Part shown: piece by piece, positions 36,715-44,752 of the stretch
Position numbering within the stretch: position 1 is the stretch's first letter
Layout of the letters: every line of letters starts with the position of its first letter
Assembly (NCBI GenBank): GCA_028871475.1
Contig: JAGWMZ010000003.1
Location: forward strand, 124,001-188,000
Reading direction: 5' to 3'
DNA length: 64,000 bases
Source of the DNA: Sphingomonadales bacterium
GTDB taxonomy: Bacteria; Pseudomonadota; Alphaproteobacteria; Sphingomonadales; Sphingomonadaceae
Notes under the pieces: generated by a model
Databases searched by the model: none
Seen by the model: only the letters and a program-made list of their open reading frames with translations
What the model was told of the DNA's origin: nothing
Program-made: the position numbers and the translations under genes

Positions 36715-37851
36715 ATGAAGTTTTTGGGTTTTGGCAGAAGGCGGGGCGACGAGCCTGCGCCCGAAGGCGTGCAGGACTGGTCGCATGACAGCGTCCTGCC
36801 CGACGGCACTTACTCGTCCCGGCCGCTGACGCCGGGTGAAGCGGCGCGCATCGACCTGCTCGATCAGATCAAGGCCTTCCTGATCGACCATGCGCTCGAC
36901 ATCACGCCGCGCAATCTGATGATCGCGCACAAGATTTTTTCCGGCGCCAATCTGCGCTTTGGTGACAAGGTTGCCCAGCGCCAGTTCTCGGGCGAGCCCA
37001 TCACCCAGCAATGGCTGGACGAGACCATGGCCGAGGCCGAGGACCAGGCCGAGCGTGAGGAACTGGCCAAGATGGTCTCGCAATTGAGCCAGTCGCTGGG
37101 CAGTTTTGCCCAGACCGCGCGCGAGGCGACCCAGGCCACCGCCAGCTATAATGAGGATATGGAAGGCCACGCGTCCGACATGGAGGCGATGGGGGAGGCG
37201 ATGGACGACGGCACCTCGGTCGACATCCGGGCGCTGACGCGCCTGACCCGCGCGATGATGGAGCGCACCTGGCAGGTCGAGGAGGACATGCGACGCAGCG
37301 AGCGGGAAGCGGCAGCGCTGCGGCGCAAGCTGGAGCGCGCACGCGCCGATGCCAGCATCGACTATCTGACCGGCCTGCCCAATCGTCGCAGTTTCGAACA
37401 TGTCTTCGACGAGGAATACAGAAAAGCCCGCGCCGAGATCGACGATCTGACCATCGCCATTTGCGACATTGACCACTTCAAGGGCGTGAATGACACGCAT
37501 GGCCATGACACGGGCGACCGGGTGATCCAGCATGTCGCCGGCCTGTTTCTGCAGATTTCCGATCAGGACTGCCATGTCGCGCGCCATGGGGGCGAAGAAT
37601 TCGTCCTGCTGTTTCGTGGGGTGAATGCGGAAACCGCCCATGCGCGGCTCGACAAGGCCCGCGAAAATTTCGCGCAGCGTCATCTTGTCGACCGGGAAAC
37701 GAACAATCCCATCGGCTGCATCACCTTTTCAGGCGGTGTCGCGGATGTTTTTGCCTATGATCAGCCGCGCGAGGCCATGCGCGCCGCCGACAAGGCGCTT
37801 TACATGGCCAAGCGACAAGGCCGGAACCGGATTGTCATTGCGGCACCGTAA
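36715..37851 (+). CDS. GGDEF diguanylate cyclase without an I-site
   Basis: The 378-residue cytoplasmic protein has a helical N-terminal half with no recognised sensor domain, a coiled coil near residues 190-220, and a GGDEF domain with DYLTGLPNRRSFEHVF, CDIDHFKGVNDTHGHDTGD and the active ARHGGEEFVLLFRG signature. It should make c-di-GMP from GTP. The inhibitory I-site (RxxD ahead of GGEEF) is replaced by DxxC, so feedback inhibition is probably missing. AAAGG precedes the ATG at 36715; an upstream in-frame start at 36664 is less likely. Confidence 0.88.
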   Translation: MKFLGFGRRRGDEPAPEGVQDWSHDSVLPDGTYSSRPLTPGEAARIDLLDQIKAFLIDHALDITPRNLMIAHKIFSGANLRFGDKVAQRQFSGEPITQQWLDETMAEAEDQAEREELAKMVSQLSQSLGSFAQTAREATQATASYNEDMEGHASDMEAMGEAMDDGTSVDIRALTRLTRAMMERTWQVEEDMRRSEREAAALRRKLERARADASIDYLTGLPNRRSFEHVFDEEYRKARAEIDDLTIAICDIDHFKGVNDTHGHDTGDRVIQHVAGLFLQISDQDCHVARHGGEEFVLLFRGVNAETAHARLDKARENFAQRHLVDRETNNPIGCITFSGGVADVFAYDQPREAMRAADKALYMAKRQGRNRIVIAAP

Positions 37852-38106
37852 AATGACACCATTCGAACCGGTTATTTAAATTCTATAGGATATCCAAAGA
37901 CGCCATACCTGGCGTCGAGGTAAAACCAACCGCGCACGCCAACTGTTGCCAATATGTCATTATAAAATGCCTCGCTCGCCATGGTGGTAAAATGCCCCAT
38001 GCCGCCGGGGAAATTTTCATGGCTTTCTCTCGTCCATCAAAGGGCAGTCAATTGCGCCATTCCCGGTGGGAACGACGCAAAATGATACAGGGACGAGTAC
38101 ACGCAT
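37852..38106. other. Gap before the GNAT gene
   Basis: This 255-base gap between the diguanylate cyclase and the acetyltransferase shows no ORF or terminator I would support. It contains AT-rich runs (TTATTTAAATTCTATAGG) that could belong to the promoter of the GNAT gene. Confidence 0.4.
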
Positions 38107-38724
38107 TTGCAGCAAGCTGGGTCGCCACACTCTGTGGCCGGCGTCGAAGACGCTGGCGCTTCGGTTGATATCCATCTGACTCAGATGGAGGAAGCCGGCG
38201 AGTTGGCCGCCCTGATCGAACGTTCGGCCGAAGAACTCAGCCGAGATTACTATTCCCAGGCGCAGCGCATTGCCGCCATCACCCATGTTTTCGGTGTTGA
38301 CCGGCAGTTGATCGCTGACCGCACCTATTTCACCGTTCTGGTAAACGGCCAGATGGCGGCTTGCGGCGGATGGAGCCGCCGCGAAACGCTCTTTGGTGGC
38401 GATCAATATTCTGATCGCTCGGCCCGTTTGCTCGATCCCGCCAGCGAAGCGGCACGCATTCGCGCTTTCTTCGTCGATCCCGCCTTTGCGCGGCGGGGGC
38501 TGGCTTCACTCATGCTTGACGCGTGCGAAAGGGCGGCAGGCTCTGAAGGTTTTACCGCGCTTGAACTGATGGCCACGCTGCCCGGCGTGCCCTTCTACGC
38601 AAGCCGGGGTTTCGAACACAAGGATGACATAACAGTAGCTCTCGACGGCGCGGATGTGCCCTTCGTGGCCATGCGCAAGGTGCTGAACCGGTCGGCAGAC
38701 CATCAGGCCTTCAGGACGAGCTAA
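38107..38724 (+). CDS. GNAT family N-acetyltransferase
   Basis: The product is about 205 residues with a GNAT fold: an N-terminal strand-helix region (DIHLTQMEEAGELAALIERS), then FFVDPAFARRGLASLMLDAC with the acetyl-CoA-binding R-x-x-G-x-A motif (RRGLAS) and LPGVPFYASRGFEH near the end. It transfers an acetyl group to an amine, but the substrate is unknown. The start is uncertain: TTG 38107 gives this length, GTG 38134 is next, and ATG 38185 would cut into the first strand. No operon partner is evident; the TonB-dependent receptor starts 63 bases later. Confidence 0.8.
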   Translation: MQQAGSPHSVAGVEDAGASVDIHLTQMEEAGELAALIERSAEELSRDYYSQAQRIAAITHVFGVDRQLIADRTYFTVLVNGQMAACGGWSRRETLFGGDQYSDRSARLLDPASEAARIRAFFVDPAFARRGLASLMLDACERAAGSEGFTALELMATLPGVPFYASRGFEHKDDITVALDGADVPFVAMRKVLNRSADHQAFRTS

Positions 38725-38787
38725 AGGGAATCGCATCACGGGGATGTTTGAAAGCGCTCTATTTTCAAAAAGGAAAAGGGGGCTTTT

Positions 38788-41448
38788 ATGAAAAAAGCTA
38801 CGACTTCAATCCTGGCACTCACCATTGCCAGCGCTTACGCTCTTCCGGCCCTTGCGGCCCCTGCACCGGCCGCTGCACCTGCTCCCGCGGCAGCGGCTGA
38901 CGACGATGGCGGCGCCATCATCGTGACCGGCACGCGCACCACCGGGATGAAGGCCGCCGACAGCCCGGCGCCTGTGCAGATTCTGGGCAATGACATGCTC
39001 AAGCGCACCGGTTCGCCCGACCTGATCCAGAGCCTGGCGCAGAACCTGCCCCAGATCCAGGCCCAGGGCTTCGGCAGCGACCTTGCCGCGCTCAGCCCCG
39101 CATTGAAGCTTCGTGGCCTTTCGCCCAACCACACCCTGATCCTTGTCAACGGCAAGCGTCGCCATGGCACCGCCAACCTCAACGTTTCGGGCGGTCCGTT
39201 CGGCGGTGGCGCGGCTCCCGACATGAGCTACATCCTGCCGGATTCGGTTGATCACGTCGAAGTGCTGACCGACGGCGCCGCGGCCCAGTATGGTACCGAC
39301 GCCATCGCGGGCGTCATCAACTTCATCCAGAAGAAGTCCAGCCATGGCGGCGTGCTCAACATCCTGGGCGGCCATTACATGGACCAGGGCGGCGGCAACT
39401 ATGACATCTCCGGCAACATCGGCATCGAGCCGATCGAGGGGATGTATCTCAACATCACCGCCGAAACCAAGTACAAGGCGCATAGCTTCCGCGGCGACGT
39501 TGACCCGCGCGTGGTGAGCAACAGCGCGACGGGTACGGCGAACCTCGCCAAATATCCCGCGCTCACCTCGGCGGCCAACTATCCCTATGTGAACCGGATT
39601 GCCGGCGACCCGGAAGTCAAGCAGACGGCCGTCAGCTATAATGCCGGTTATGCCTGGGATAATTTTGAGCTCTACAGCTTCGGCAGCTACGGCAAGAAGG
39701 TCGCCCGCGCTTTCGAAAACTACCGTACGCCTGCCCAGGTGGTCGCTGGCGCCAACAATCCGAACGGTGTTGCCGCTGGCACGCCCTTCTACCCCTCGGG
39801 CTTCTCTCCGCTCGAGGAAATCGAAGAGACCGACTATCAGGTCACCGGCGGCTTCAAGGGTGAGATCAGCGGCACCCATTTCGACCTGGCAACCCAGTTC
39901 TCGAAGGACCAGATCGGTGTCAACGTTCAGGACACCGCCAATGCTGAATACTATAAGGCCTATGGCGTCACTCCGACCCAGTTCCACGACGGCGATTTCG
40001 CCACCACCATGTGGGACACCACACTCGACCTGACGCGCGCCGTCGATGTGGGCCTGGCTGGGCCGCTCAATGTCGCGGCCGGTCTGGAATATCGCCGCGA
40101 GAGCTATCAGATCATCGCCGGCGATCCGGCCTCCTACTATGGCGGCGGCGCCCAGTCGTTCTTCGGCTATGGCCCCACCAATGCCAGCTACAACACCCGC
40201 CGCAACTTCGCCCAGTACCTCGACCTCAACATCAAGCCGGTCGACAAGTGGCTGGTCGATGGCGCGGTCCGCCACGAACACTTCAGCGACTTTGGCAACA
40301 CCACCGTCTTCAAGCTGACCAGCCGTTACGACTTCAACCCGATGATCGCGGTTCGCGGCACGGTGTCGACCGGCTTCCGCGCCCCGACGCTGGCTGAAGA
40401 ATATTACTCGGGCATCAACGTGGGCCCCAGCTCGGTTTCGGGTGTGCTGCAGGCCAACTCGGCAGCCGCGCAGGCGCTGGGCTTTACCGGCCTGAAGCCT
40501 GAAAAGTCGACCAGCTTCTCGGCCGGCCTGGTGCTGAACCCGACCCCCAAGCTGACCATCACCATCGACGCCTACCAGACGACGATCTTCCACCGGATCA
40601 TCATCTCCTCCAGCTTCTATGGCTTCCGCGGCTCCTACTGCCCCTCGACCTATTACAACGCCTCGGGCACCAGCCCGACGCTGGCGGGTTGCGTCGCCAA
40701 CTACAGCCAGGATCTCTACAACCTCTACAACCAGTCGGCGGTGTATAACGCCGTGTCGACCGCCCTGGGTGGCAGCGTTCCGAGCTATGTGACCGTCAAC
40801 TCCGCCACCGGCGGGCTCAACACCGCAGGCTCGGTCTCGGTGCAGACCTTCGCCAATGGCGTTGACATGCGCACCCGCGGCATCGACTTCCTGGCCACCT
40901 ACCCGACCACGCTGCCCAGCGGCCTTGGTCATGTGGACTGGTCACTGTCGATGAACTACAACGACAACAAGGTGCTCAAGATCGCGGGCCTGCCCTCGAC
41001 GCTCTACGTCAGCACGACGAACCCCTCGGCTTCGGCCCTGATTTCGAAGTATGACGTGTCGAACCTGCAGGACACCACGCCCAAGTTCCGCGCCACGCTG
41101 GGTGGTTTCTGGAAGCTGGGCAAGCTGAGCGCGAACCTGCGTGAAAGCTTCTATGCCGCCTCGGCCCTGCTGACGACGGACTCGTCAGGCAAGGACTTCC
41201 GCGAGCATATCCATGACGCCTTCATCACCGATCTTGAGGTGAGCTACGAGCTCTTCAAGAACATCAAGCTGACGGTGGGCGCCAACAACCTGACCAACCA
41301 CTATCCGACCCAGGTCAACTATCAGGCCATTCGCGCCTCGCAGTTGGCATCGGGTTCGAACAGCTATGCCGGCAACGTGTATCCCTCGTTCTCGCCTTAC
41401 GGCATCAACGGTGGTTCCTACTATGGCCGCATCACTGTGAAGTGGTAA
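38788..41448 (+). CDS. TonB-dependent outer-membrane receptor
   Basis: The 886-residue protein has a signal peptide ending near LPALA, a Pro/Ala-rich linker, a TonB box-like IIVTGTRTT (about 49-57), a plug domain (LVNGKRRHGTANLN, LPDSVDHVEVLTDGAAAQYG, and TDAIAGVINFIQKKS) and a 22-strand barrel ending with aromatic YYGRITVKW. These gated barrels import ferric chelates, B12, sugars or other bulky solutes. No substrate-specific motif or adjacent FecR/sigma pair is seen. GGGGGCTTTT stands before the ATG. A strong terminator follows. Confidence 0.93.
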   Translation: MKKATTSILALTIASAYALPALAAPAPAAAPAPAAAADDDGGAIIVTGTRTTGMKAADSPAPVQILGNDMLKRTGSPDLIQSLAQNLPQIQAQGFGSDLAALSPALKLRGLSPNHTLILVNGKRRHGTANLNVSGGPFGGGAAPDMSYILPDSVDHVEVLTDGAAAQYGTDAIAGVINFIQKKSSHGGVLNILGGHYMDQGGGNYDISGNIGIEPIEGMYLNITAETKYKAHSFRGDVDPRVVSNSATGTANLAKYPALTSAANYPYVNRIAGDPEVKQTAVSYNAGYAWDNFELYSFGSYGKKVARAFENYRTPAQVVAGANNPNGVAAGTPFYPSGFSPLEEIEETDYQVTGGFKGEISGTHFDLATQFSKDQIGVNVQDTANAEYYKAYGVTPTQFHDGDFATTMWDTTLDLTRAVDVGLAGPLNVAAGLEYRRESYQIIAGDPASYYGGGAQSFFGYGPTNASYNTRRNFAQYLDLNIKPVDKWLVDGAVRHEHFSDFGNTTVFKLTSRYDFNPMIAVRGTVSTGFRAPTLAEEYYSGINVGPSSVSGVLQANSAAAQALGFTGLKPEKSTSFSAGLVLNPTPKLTITIDAYQTTIFHRIIISSSFYGFRGSYCPSTYYNASGTSPTLAGCVANYSQDLYNLYNQSAVYNAVSTALGGSVPSYVTVNSATGGLNTAGSVSVQTFANGVDMRTRGIDFLATYPTTLPSGLGHVDWSLSMNYNDNKVLKIAGLPSTLYVSTTNPSASALISKYDVSNLQDTTPKFRATLGGFWKLGKLSANLRESFYAASALLTTDSSGKDFREHIHDAFITDLEVSYELFKNIKLTVGANNLTNHYPTQVNYQAIRASQLASGSNSYAGNVYPSFSPYGINGGSYYGRITVKW

Positions 41449-41474
41449 GCTGAGACCAACCTTCATGAGGGAGG

Positions 41475-41508
41475 GGGCGTCGCCGGGAAACCGGCGGCGC
41501 CCTTTTTT
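41475..41508 (+). terminator. Rho-independent terminator of the TonB-dependent receptor
   Basis: Twelve-base-pair stem: GGGCGTCGCCGG (41475-41486), GAAA tetraloop, CCGGCGGCGCCC (41491-41502), with one G-T pair, followed by six T. Confidence 0.95.
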
Positions 41509-41529
41509 GTGGGGTGCGGTTAGCAATGT

Positions 41530-41580
41530 GCCTCCGGCGGGCAAAGGGCCATCGCGCTTTGCAACCCCTTTATTGTTTGG
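41530..41580 (+). repeat. Left copy of a 50-bp inverted repeat
   Basis: The sequence from GCCTCCGGCGGGCAAAGGG to TTGTTTGG is repeated in opposite orientation at 41989-42037 with only about four differences. It has its own short dyad GCAAAG...CTTTGC. It resembles a short intergenic repeat (REP-like) rather than an insertion sequence end, since no transposase lies between. Confidence 0.8.
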
Positions 41581-41700
41581 CATTGGTGTTTGAAACGCTG
41601 CCTTGTGCGATGGACGTAGCACGGCGGCTATTGATGAATGCTACGGGGCAAGGGATTGACGAAAAGGGGGGGGAGCGGACGCTTCGTCTTCCCAGTTAGA

Positions 41701-41937
41701 TCATCTCTCGGGCCGATGCTCGACAGCGTCGGCAGGGTCTTGCAGCAGGCGAACCAGTCGATAGCCAATCGCCGCCACGATCAGCAGCAGAGCGCTCCCG
41801 GCCATCACTTGTCCGCCACGCTCTGACAGAACGTTGCTGAGCAGGACATACCCCGCCGCGCCGAACAACGCGACCAACTCGAGTATTAGCCACCTTGCTA
41901 AGGTGGTGAAAAATCTGAGAGGAGCCATGGCGATCAT
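41701..41937 (-). CDS. Possible small two-TM membrane protein inside the repeat pair
   Basis: The 78-residue ORF has two hydrophobic segments (ARWLILELVALFGAAGYVLL and VMAGSALLLIVAAIGYRLV) separated by a short SERGGQ loop and a charged tail. No family is recognised and the ribosome site is weak; Met4 is an alternative start. It lies between the two inverted repeats. The TM-loop-TM pattern makes it more credible than a random ORF, but coding is unproven. Confidence 0.4.
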   Translation of the reverse strand: MIAMAPLRFFTTLARWLILELVALFGAAGYVLLSNVLSERGGQVMAGSALLLIVAAIGYRLVRLLQDPADAVEHRPER

Positions 41938-41988
41938 GATACGCCTACTCGTTTAAGTCCGCAACGTTGCCCTGTCCCGACCGCCTTA

Positions 41989-42037
41989 CCAACAAAAAGG
42001 GATTGCAAAGGGCGATGGCCCTTTGCCCGCCGGAGGC
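41989..42037 (-). repeat. Right copy of the 50-bp inverted repeat
   Basis: Reverse complement of the repeat at 41530-41580, with GGCGATGGCCC where the other copy has one changed base and small differences in the T-rich end. Next to it, 42042-42062 holds three copies of the 7-mer TTCCCTC. Confidence 0.8.
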
Positions 42038-42073
42038 CCACTTCCCTCTTCCCTCTTCCCTCTTCAAAACCCA

Positions 42074-42110
42074 AAACAAAAAGGCCGCCTCCTTTACGGA
42101 GACGGCCTTT
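42074..42110 (-). terminator. Rho-independent terminator of aminotransferase 2
   Basis: On the minus strand AAGGCCGTCTCC pairs with GGAGGCGGCCTT (one G-T pair) around GTAAA, and the stem is followed by TTTTTG then TTTT. It lies 32 bases past the aminotransferase stop. Confidence 0.9.
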
Positions 42111-42141
42111 CCAGCGACCCTGTTTGCAGGAGGTCAGAGCA

Positions 42142-43335
42142 TCACGCAGTCCAGACCTTGTCCAGCGCCAGAACGAAGTTCTTCATGTCTTCCATCGAAC
42201 CCACGGTGATGCGCGAGACATTGGGCCAGATCGGCCAGCTGCGACCGATGGCCACACTCTGCGTCAGGAACCGGGCCTGCATGTCCTTGGCGGTCTTGTT
42301 GCCCCACTCGACCATGAACATATTGGCCATGGTCGGCATCGTCTTGATACCCTTGCGCTTGAGCGCGTCGAGCGCATAGGCACGCGCGGCTTCCATCTCG
42401 GCCTTGCGCTTGGCGATGCCCGCGTGATCGGTCAGGCTCGCCGTCGCGCAGACGAGCGAAGGCAGCGGCAGCGCGCCCGACTGCATGCCGCCGTCATAAC
42501 GCATCATCTTCATGATGTTGTCGGGGTTGGTCATGATGTAGCCCATGCGCATGCCGGCCATCCCGAAGATTTTCGAGAAGGTCCGCATCACGATGAGGTC
42601 CTTGTACTTGGTCACCAGCTTCGAGGCGACAGGCACGCCCGCGAAATGCGTATAGGCCTCGTCGACCAGCACCATCGATCCGGCCGGCTTGTTCTCCAGC
42701 AGCCACACGATATCCTCGATCGGCGTGATCGTGCCGGTCGGATTGTTGGGCGTGCAGATGTAGTACAGACCAGCATTGGGATTGGCCGCCAGCATGCCCT
42801 TCACGTCATGACGCATATCGGGCAGCAGCGGCACTTCCTTCACCGGCGCGCCCAGCCAGGCAGCGGTGCGACCGGCCAGCTCGAAGGTGGGATTGGCGGT
42901 GACCAGCCCCTTGGTGGGCGAGCAATAAGTGACGACGCTGCGGCACAGCGGGTCGGACGAACCGGGCCAGGGCGCCACGTGATCATAGGGCACGCCCTCG
43001 ACCTGCATCACCGCCTTGATGAAATCGCCGCGCTCGTCATGGGGCGCATAGCGGTTCGACTGCGAGACCATGGCATGCGCCGCCAGCTGCCCGGGCATCA
43101 GCGGGCCGGTCCAGCATTCGTTGGCGCCGATGCGGGTCTTGGCCACGGGAGCCGGATCAGGCACGCCGCCCGACGCCCATGCAGGCGTGCCGCTGACCGC
43201 GACCATCGCGGCGCCAGTGCCGAACACAGCGGCGATGCGGCCCAGATCACGGCGGTTGAAACCACGCGACAGCAGGTCATCCTGCGCTTCGGCAGAAAGG
43301 GTGTTGATGGTCTGGTTATCCGGTTCGATCGTCAT
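42142..43335 (-). CDS. Tat-exported HisC-like PLP aminotransferase (copy 2)
   Basis: The 397-residue protein has a twin-arginine leader (RGFNRRDLGRIAAV then a hydrophobic stretch to AWASG) and the same fold-type I core as the 20020-21180 protein: IGANECWTGPL, YICTPNNPTGT, LVDEAYTHF, PLP-binding Lys in MRTFSKIFGMAG, and SRITVGS near the end. Long blocks are identical between the two copies, so they are clear paralogues. GAGGG lies 5 bases before ATG 43335; ATG 43347 is the other start. The neighbour upstream is a TauE/SafE exporter, separated by a terminator, so a functional link is not shown. Substrate unknown. Confidence 0.85.
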   Translation of the reverse strand: MTIEPDNQTINTLSAEAQDDLLSRGFNRRDLGRIAAVFGTGAAMVAVSGTPAWASGGVPDPAPVAKTRIGANECWTGPLMPGQLAAHAMVSQSNRYAPHDERGDFIKAVMQVEGVPYDHVAPWPGSSDPLCRSVVTYCSPTKGLVTANPTFELAGRTAAWLGAPVKEVPLLPDMRHDVKGMLAANPNAGLYYICTPNNPTGTITPIEDIVWLLENKPAGSMVLVDEAYTHFAGVPVASKLVTKYKDLIVMRTFSKIFGMAGMRMGYIMTNPDNIMKMMRYDGGMQSGALPLPSLVCATASLTDHAGIAKRKAEMEAARAYALDALKRKGIKTMPTMANMFMVEWGNKTAKDMQARFLTQSVAIGRSWPIWPNVSRITVGSMEDMKNFVLALDKVWTA

Positions 43336-43369
43336 GGAAGCCCTCATGAATTATCGTCGTCGCAAAAAC

Positions 43370-43398
43370 AAAAAAACGGGGGAGCCAGATGCTCCCCC
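43370..43398 (-). terminator. Rho-independent terminator of the TauE/SafE gene
   Basis: On the minus strand GGGGGAGC (43398-43391) and GCTCCCCC (43385-43378) pair around a 5-base loop, followed by G and a long T run. It separates the exporter from aminotransferase 2. Confidence 0.92.
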
Positions 43399-43406
43399 AT
43401 AACCGA

Positions 43407-44243
43407 TCAGTGAGCCATATGCATGGCGTTCTTGAACATGATCGCCGAGACCACCAGCAGGTAAACCCCGAAGATCTTGCGAAGCGGGGCAGCCGGCAGG
43501 CTGTGGGCCGCGGCAACACCATAAGGCGCGGAAATGATCGACATGCTGGAAATGGCCAGAACGGCGGGAATGTTGATGAAGCCGAGCGAACCGTAAGGCA
43601 GGCCCTGCTCGCCAAAACCGATGATGGCAAAGCCGATAGCGCTGGGGATGGCGATCAGCGCGCCGATGCCCGCGGCCGTGGCGATGGCGCGGTGGATGGT
43701 GCGACCGCTCAGCGTCATCACCATGATGGCGATGGTGCCGCCACCAATGCCCAGCAGCGCCGAGAAGGTGCCCAGACCGCCGGCGATCGCCATGCGAGGG
43801 GCAAGGCTGGGCATGTTATCAGACAGCTTGTGGTCGGCCAGCTTGGGCGCGAGGAAGGTGACAGCCATCAGCGCCACACCCACGGCAAAGATCATCAGCA
43901 ACACATGGCCATCGACCTTGCCCGCCAGCAGCACGCCCACGGCATCGCCGATCACCAGCCATGGCGCCCAGGTCTTGAGCACTTCGAACTCGACCGCGCC
44001 GCGCTTGGCATGGGCGCGCAATGAGCGGAGCGAGGTGATGATGATGGTCGCCGCCGACGTGCCGATGGCAACATGGGCAAGTTGGTGTTTGTCGCCGCCC
44101 AGCAGGGGCAGCACCACCATCAGGGCGGGAACGACCACGAAACCACCACCGATCCCGAAAATCCCGGCGGCAAAGCCGGCCACAAGGCCCGCTGCCAGCA
44201 TGGCCAAGGCAGGCACCAGCCACATCGTCAAATCATGTGTCAA
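43407..44243 (-). CDS. TauE/SafE family sulfite/anion exporter
   Basis: The product is about 278 residues with eight or nine hydrophobic helices and the two family repeats GIFGIGGGFVVVPALMVVLP and LLGIGGGTIAIMVMTLSG. Members export sulfite, sulfoacetate or similar anions. The likely start is TTG 44243, since AAGGGG lies 8 bases upstream; ATG 44225 is the other choice. A terminator follows. It is a single gene whose neighbour is the second Tat aminotransferase. Confidence 0.87.
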   Translation of the reverse strand: MTHDLTMWLVPALAMLAAGLVAGFAAGIFGIGGGFVVVPALMVVLPLLGGDKHQLAHVAIGTSAATIIITSLRSLRAHAKRGAVEFEVLKTWAPWLVIGDAVGVLLAGKVDGHVLLMIFAVGVALMAVTFLAPKLADHKLSDNMPSLAPRMAIAGGLGTFSALLGIGGGTIAIMVMTLSGRTIHRAIATAAGIGALIAIPSAIGFAIIGFGEQGLPYGSLGFINIPAVLAISSMSIISAPYGVAAAHSLPAAPLRKIFGVYLLVVSAIMFKNAMHMAH

Positions 44244-44752
44244 AATTCTGACCCCTTGTTTCTCAGCGCCCAGTCCCGTTTCCTTGGCAATCCACGCAAA
44301 GGCGAAAGCAAGACGGGCCACCCTTCTCTGTCGAGGGCTCTTTAGGCCCGCGCAGCTTTCCGGCGACAGACGGGATTTACCCTCTTGAATTTCGCATTGG
44401 ATTGAGCATTGTTTGTGAAATGCATGCGTTGCCGCAATAAGCGTTCGCGCGGCATCCCCTTCCTAGCACAATTCATTCAAACGGCGCGATGATGCTTTGC
44501 CTGGCCGCGCTTGCCCCTCGGCGGCACGGGTTTTGCCCCCGAAATCAGGGCGATGTGATACTATACCCAGCCATGGAGCGGTCTCTTGCATGGCCTCTCC
44601 ACATCTCGTAGCAGACCCGGCGCGCACGGTCGCCAAGGCGCTTGCCACGCGTTTGCCCCGAGTCGCGCACCCTCTGCCTGAGAACGGCAACAAAAGCCCC
44701 CTTCCCTCGCGCCCTGTCGCTCGCTACCCGGTGGCGATGCAAAGGACCGGGA
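44244..44752. other. Gap between the exporter and the GT-C-like gene
   Basis: This 509-base gap lies between a minus-strand exporter and a plus-strand membrane protein. It holds no ORF with a recognisable product; small ORFs near 44463-44805 overlap each other on both strands and look like chance. The AAAGGA ribosome site of the next gene lies at its right end. Confidence 0.5.

Noticed and set aside
38806..40932. 708-residue minus-strand ORF
   Set aside because: Antisense to the TonB-dependent receptor; Val/Gly/Ala-rich reading is typical of a GC-rich shadow.
41530..42037. Inverted repeats considered as ends of an insertion sequence
   Set aside because: No transposase and no flanking target duplication seen; kept only as repeats.
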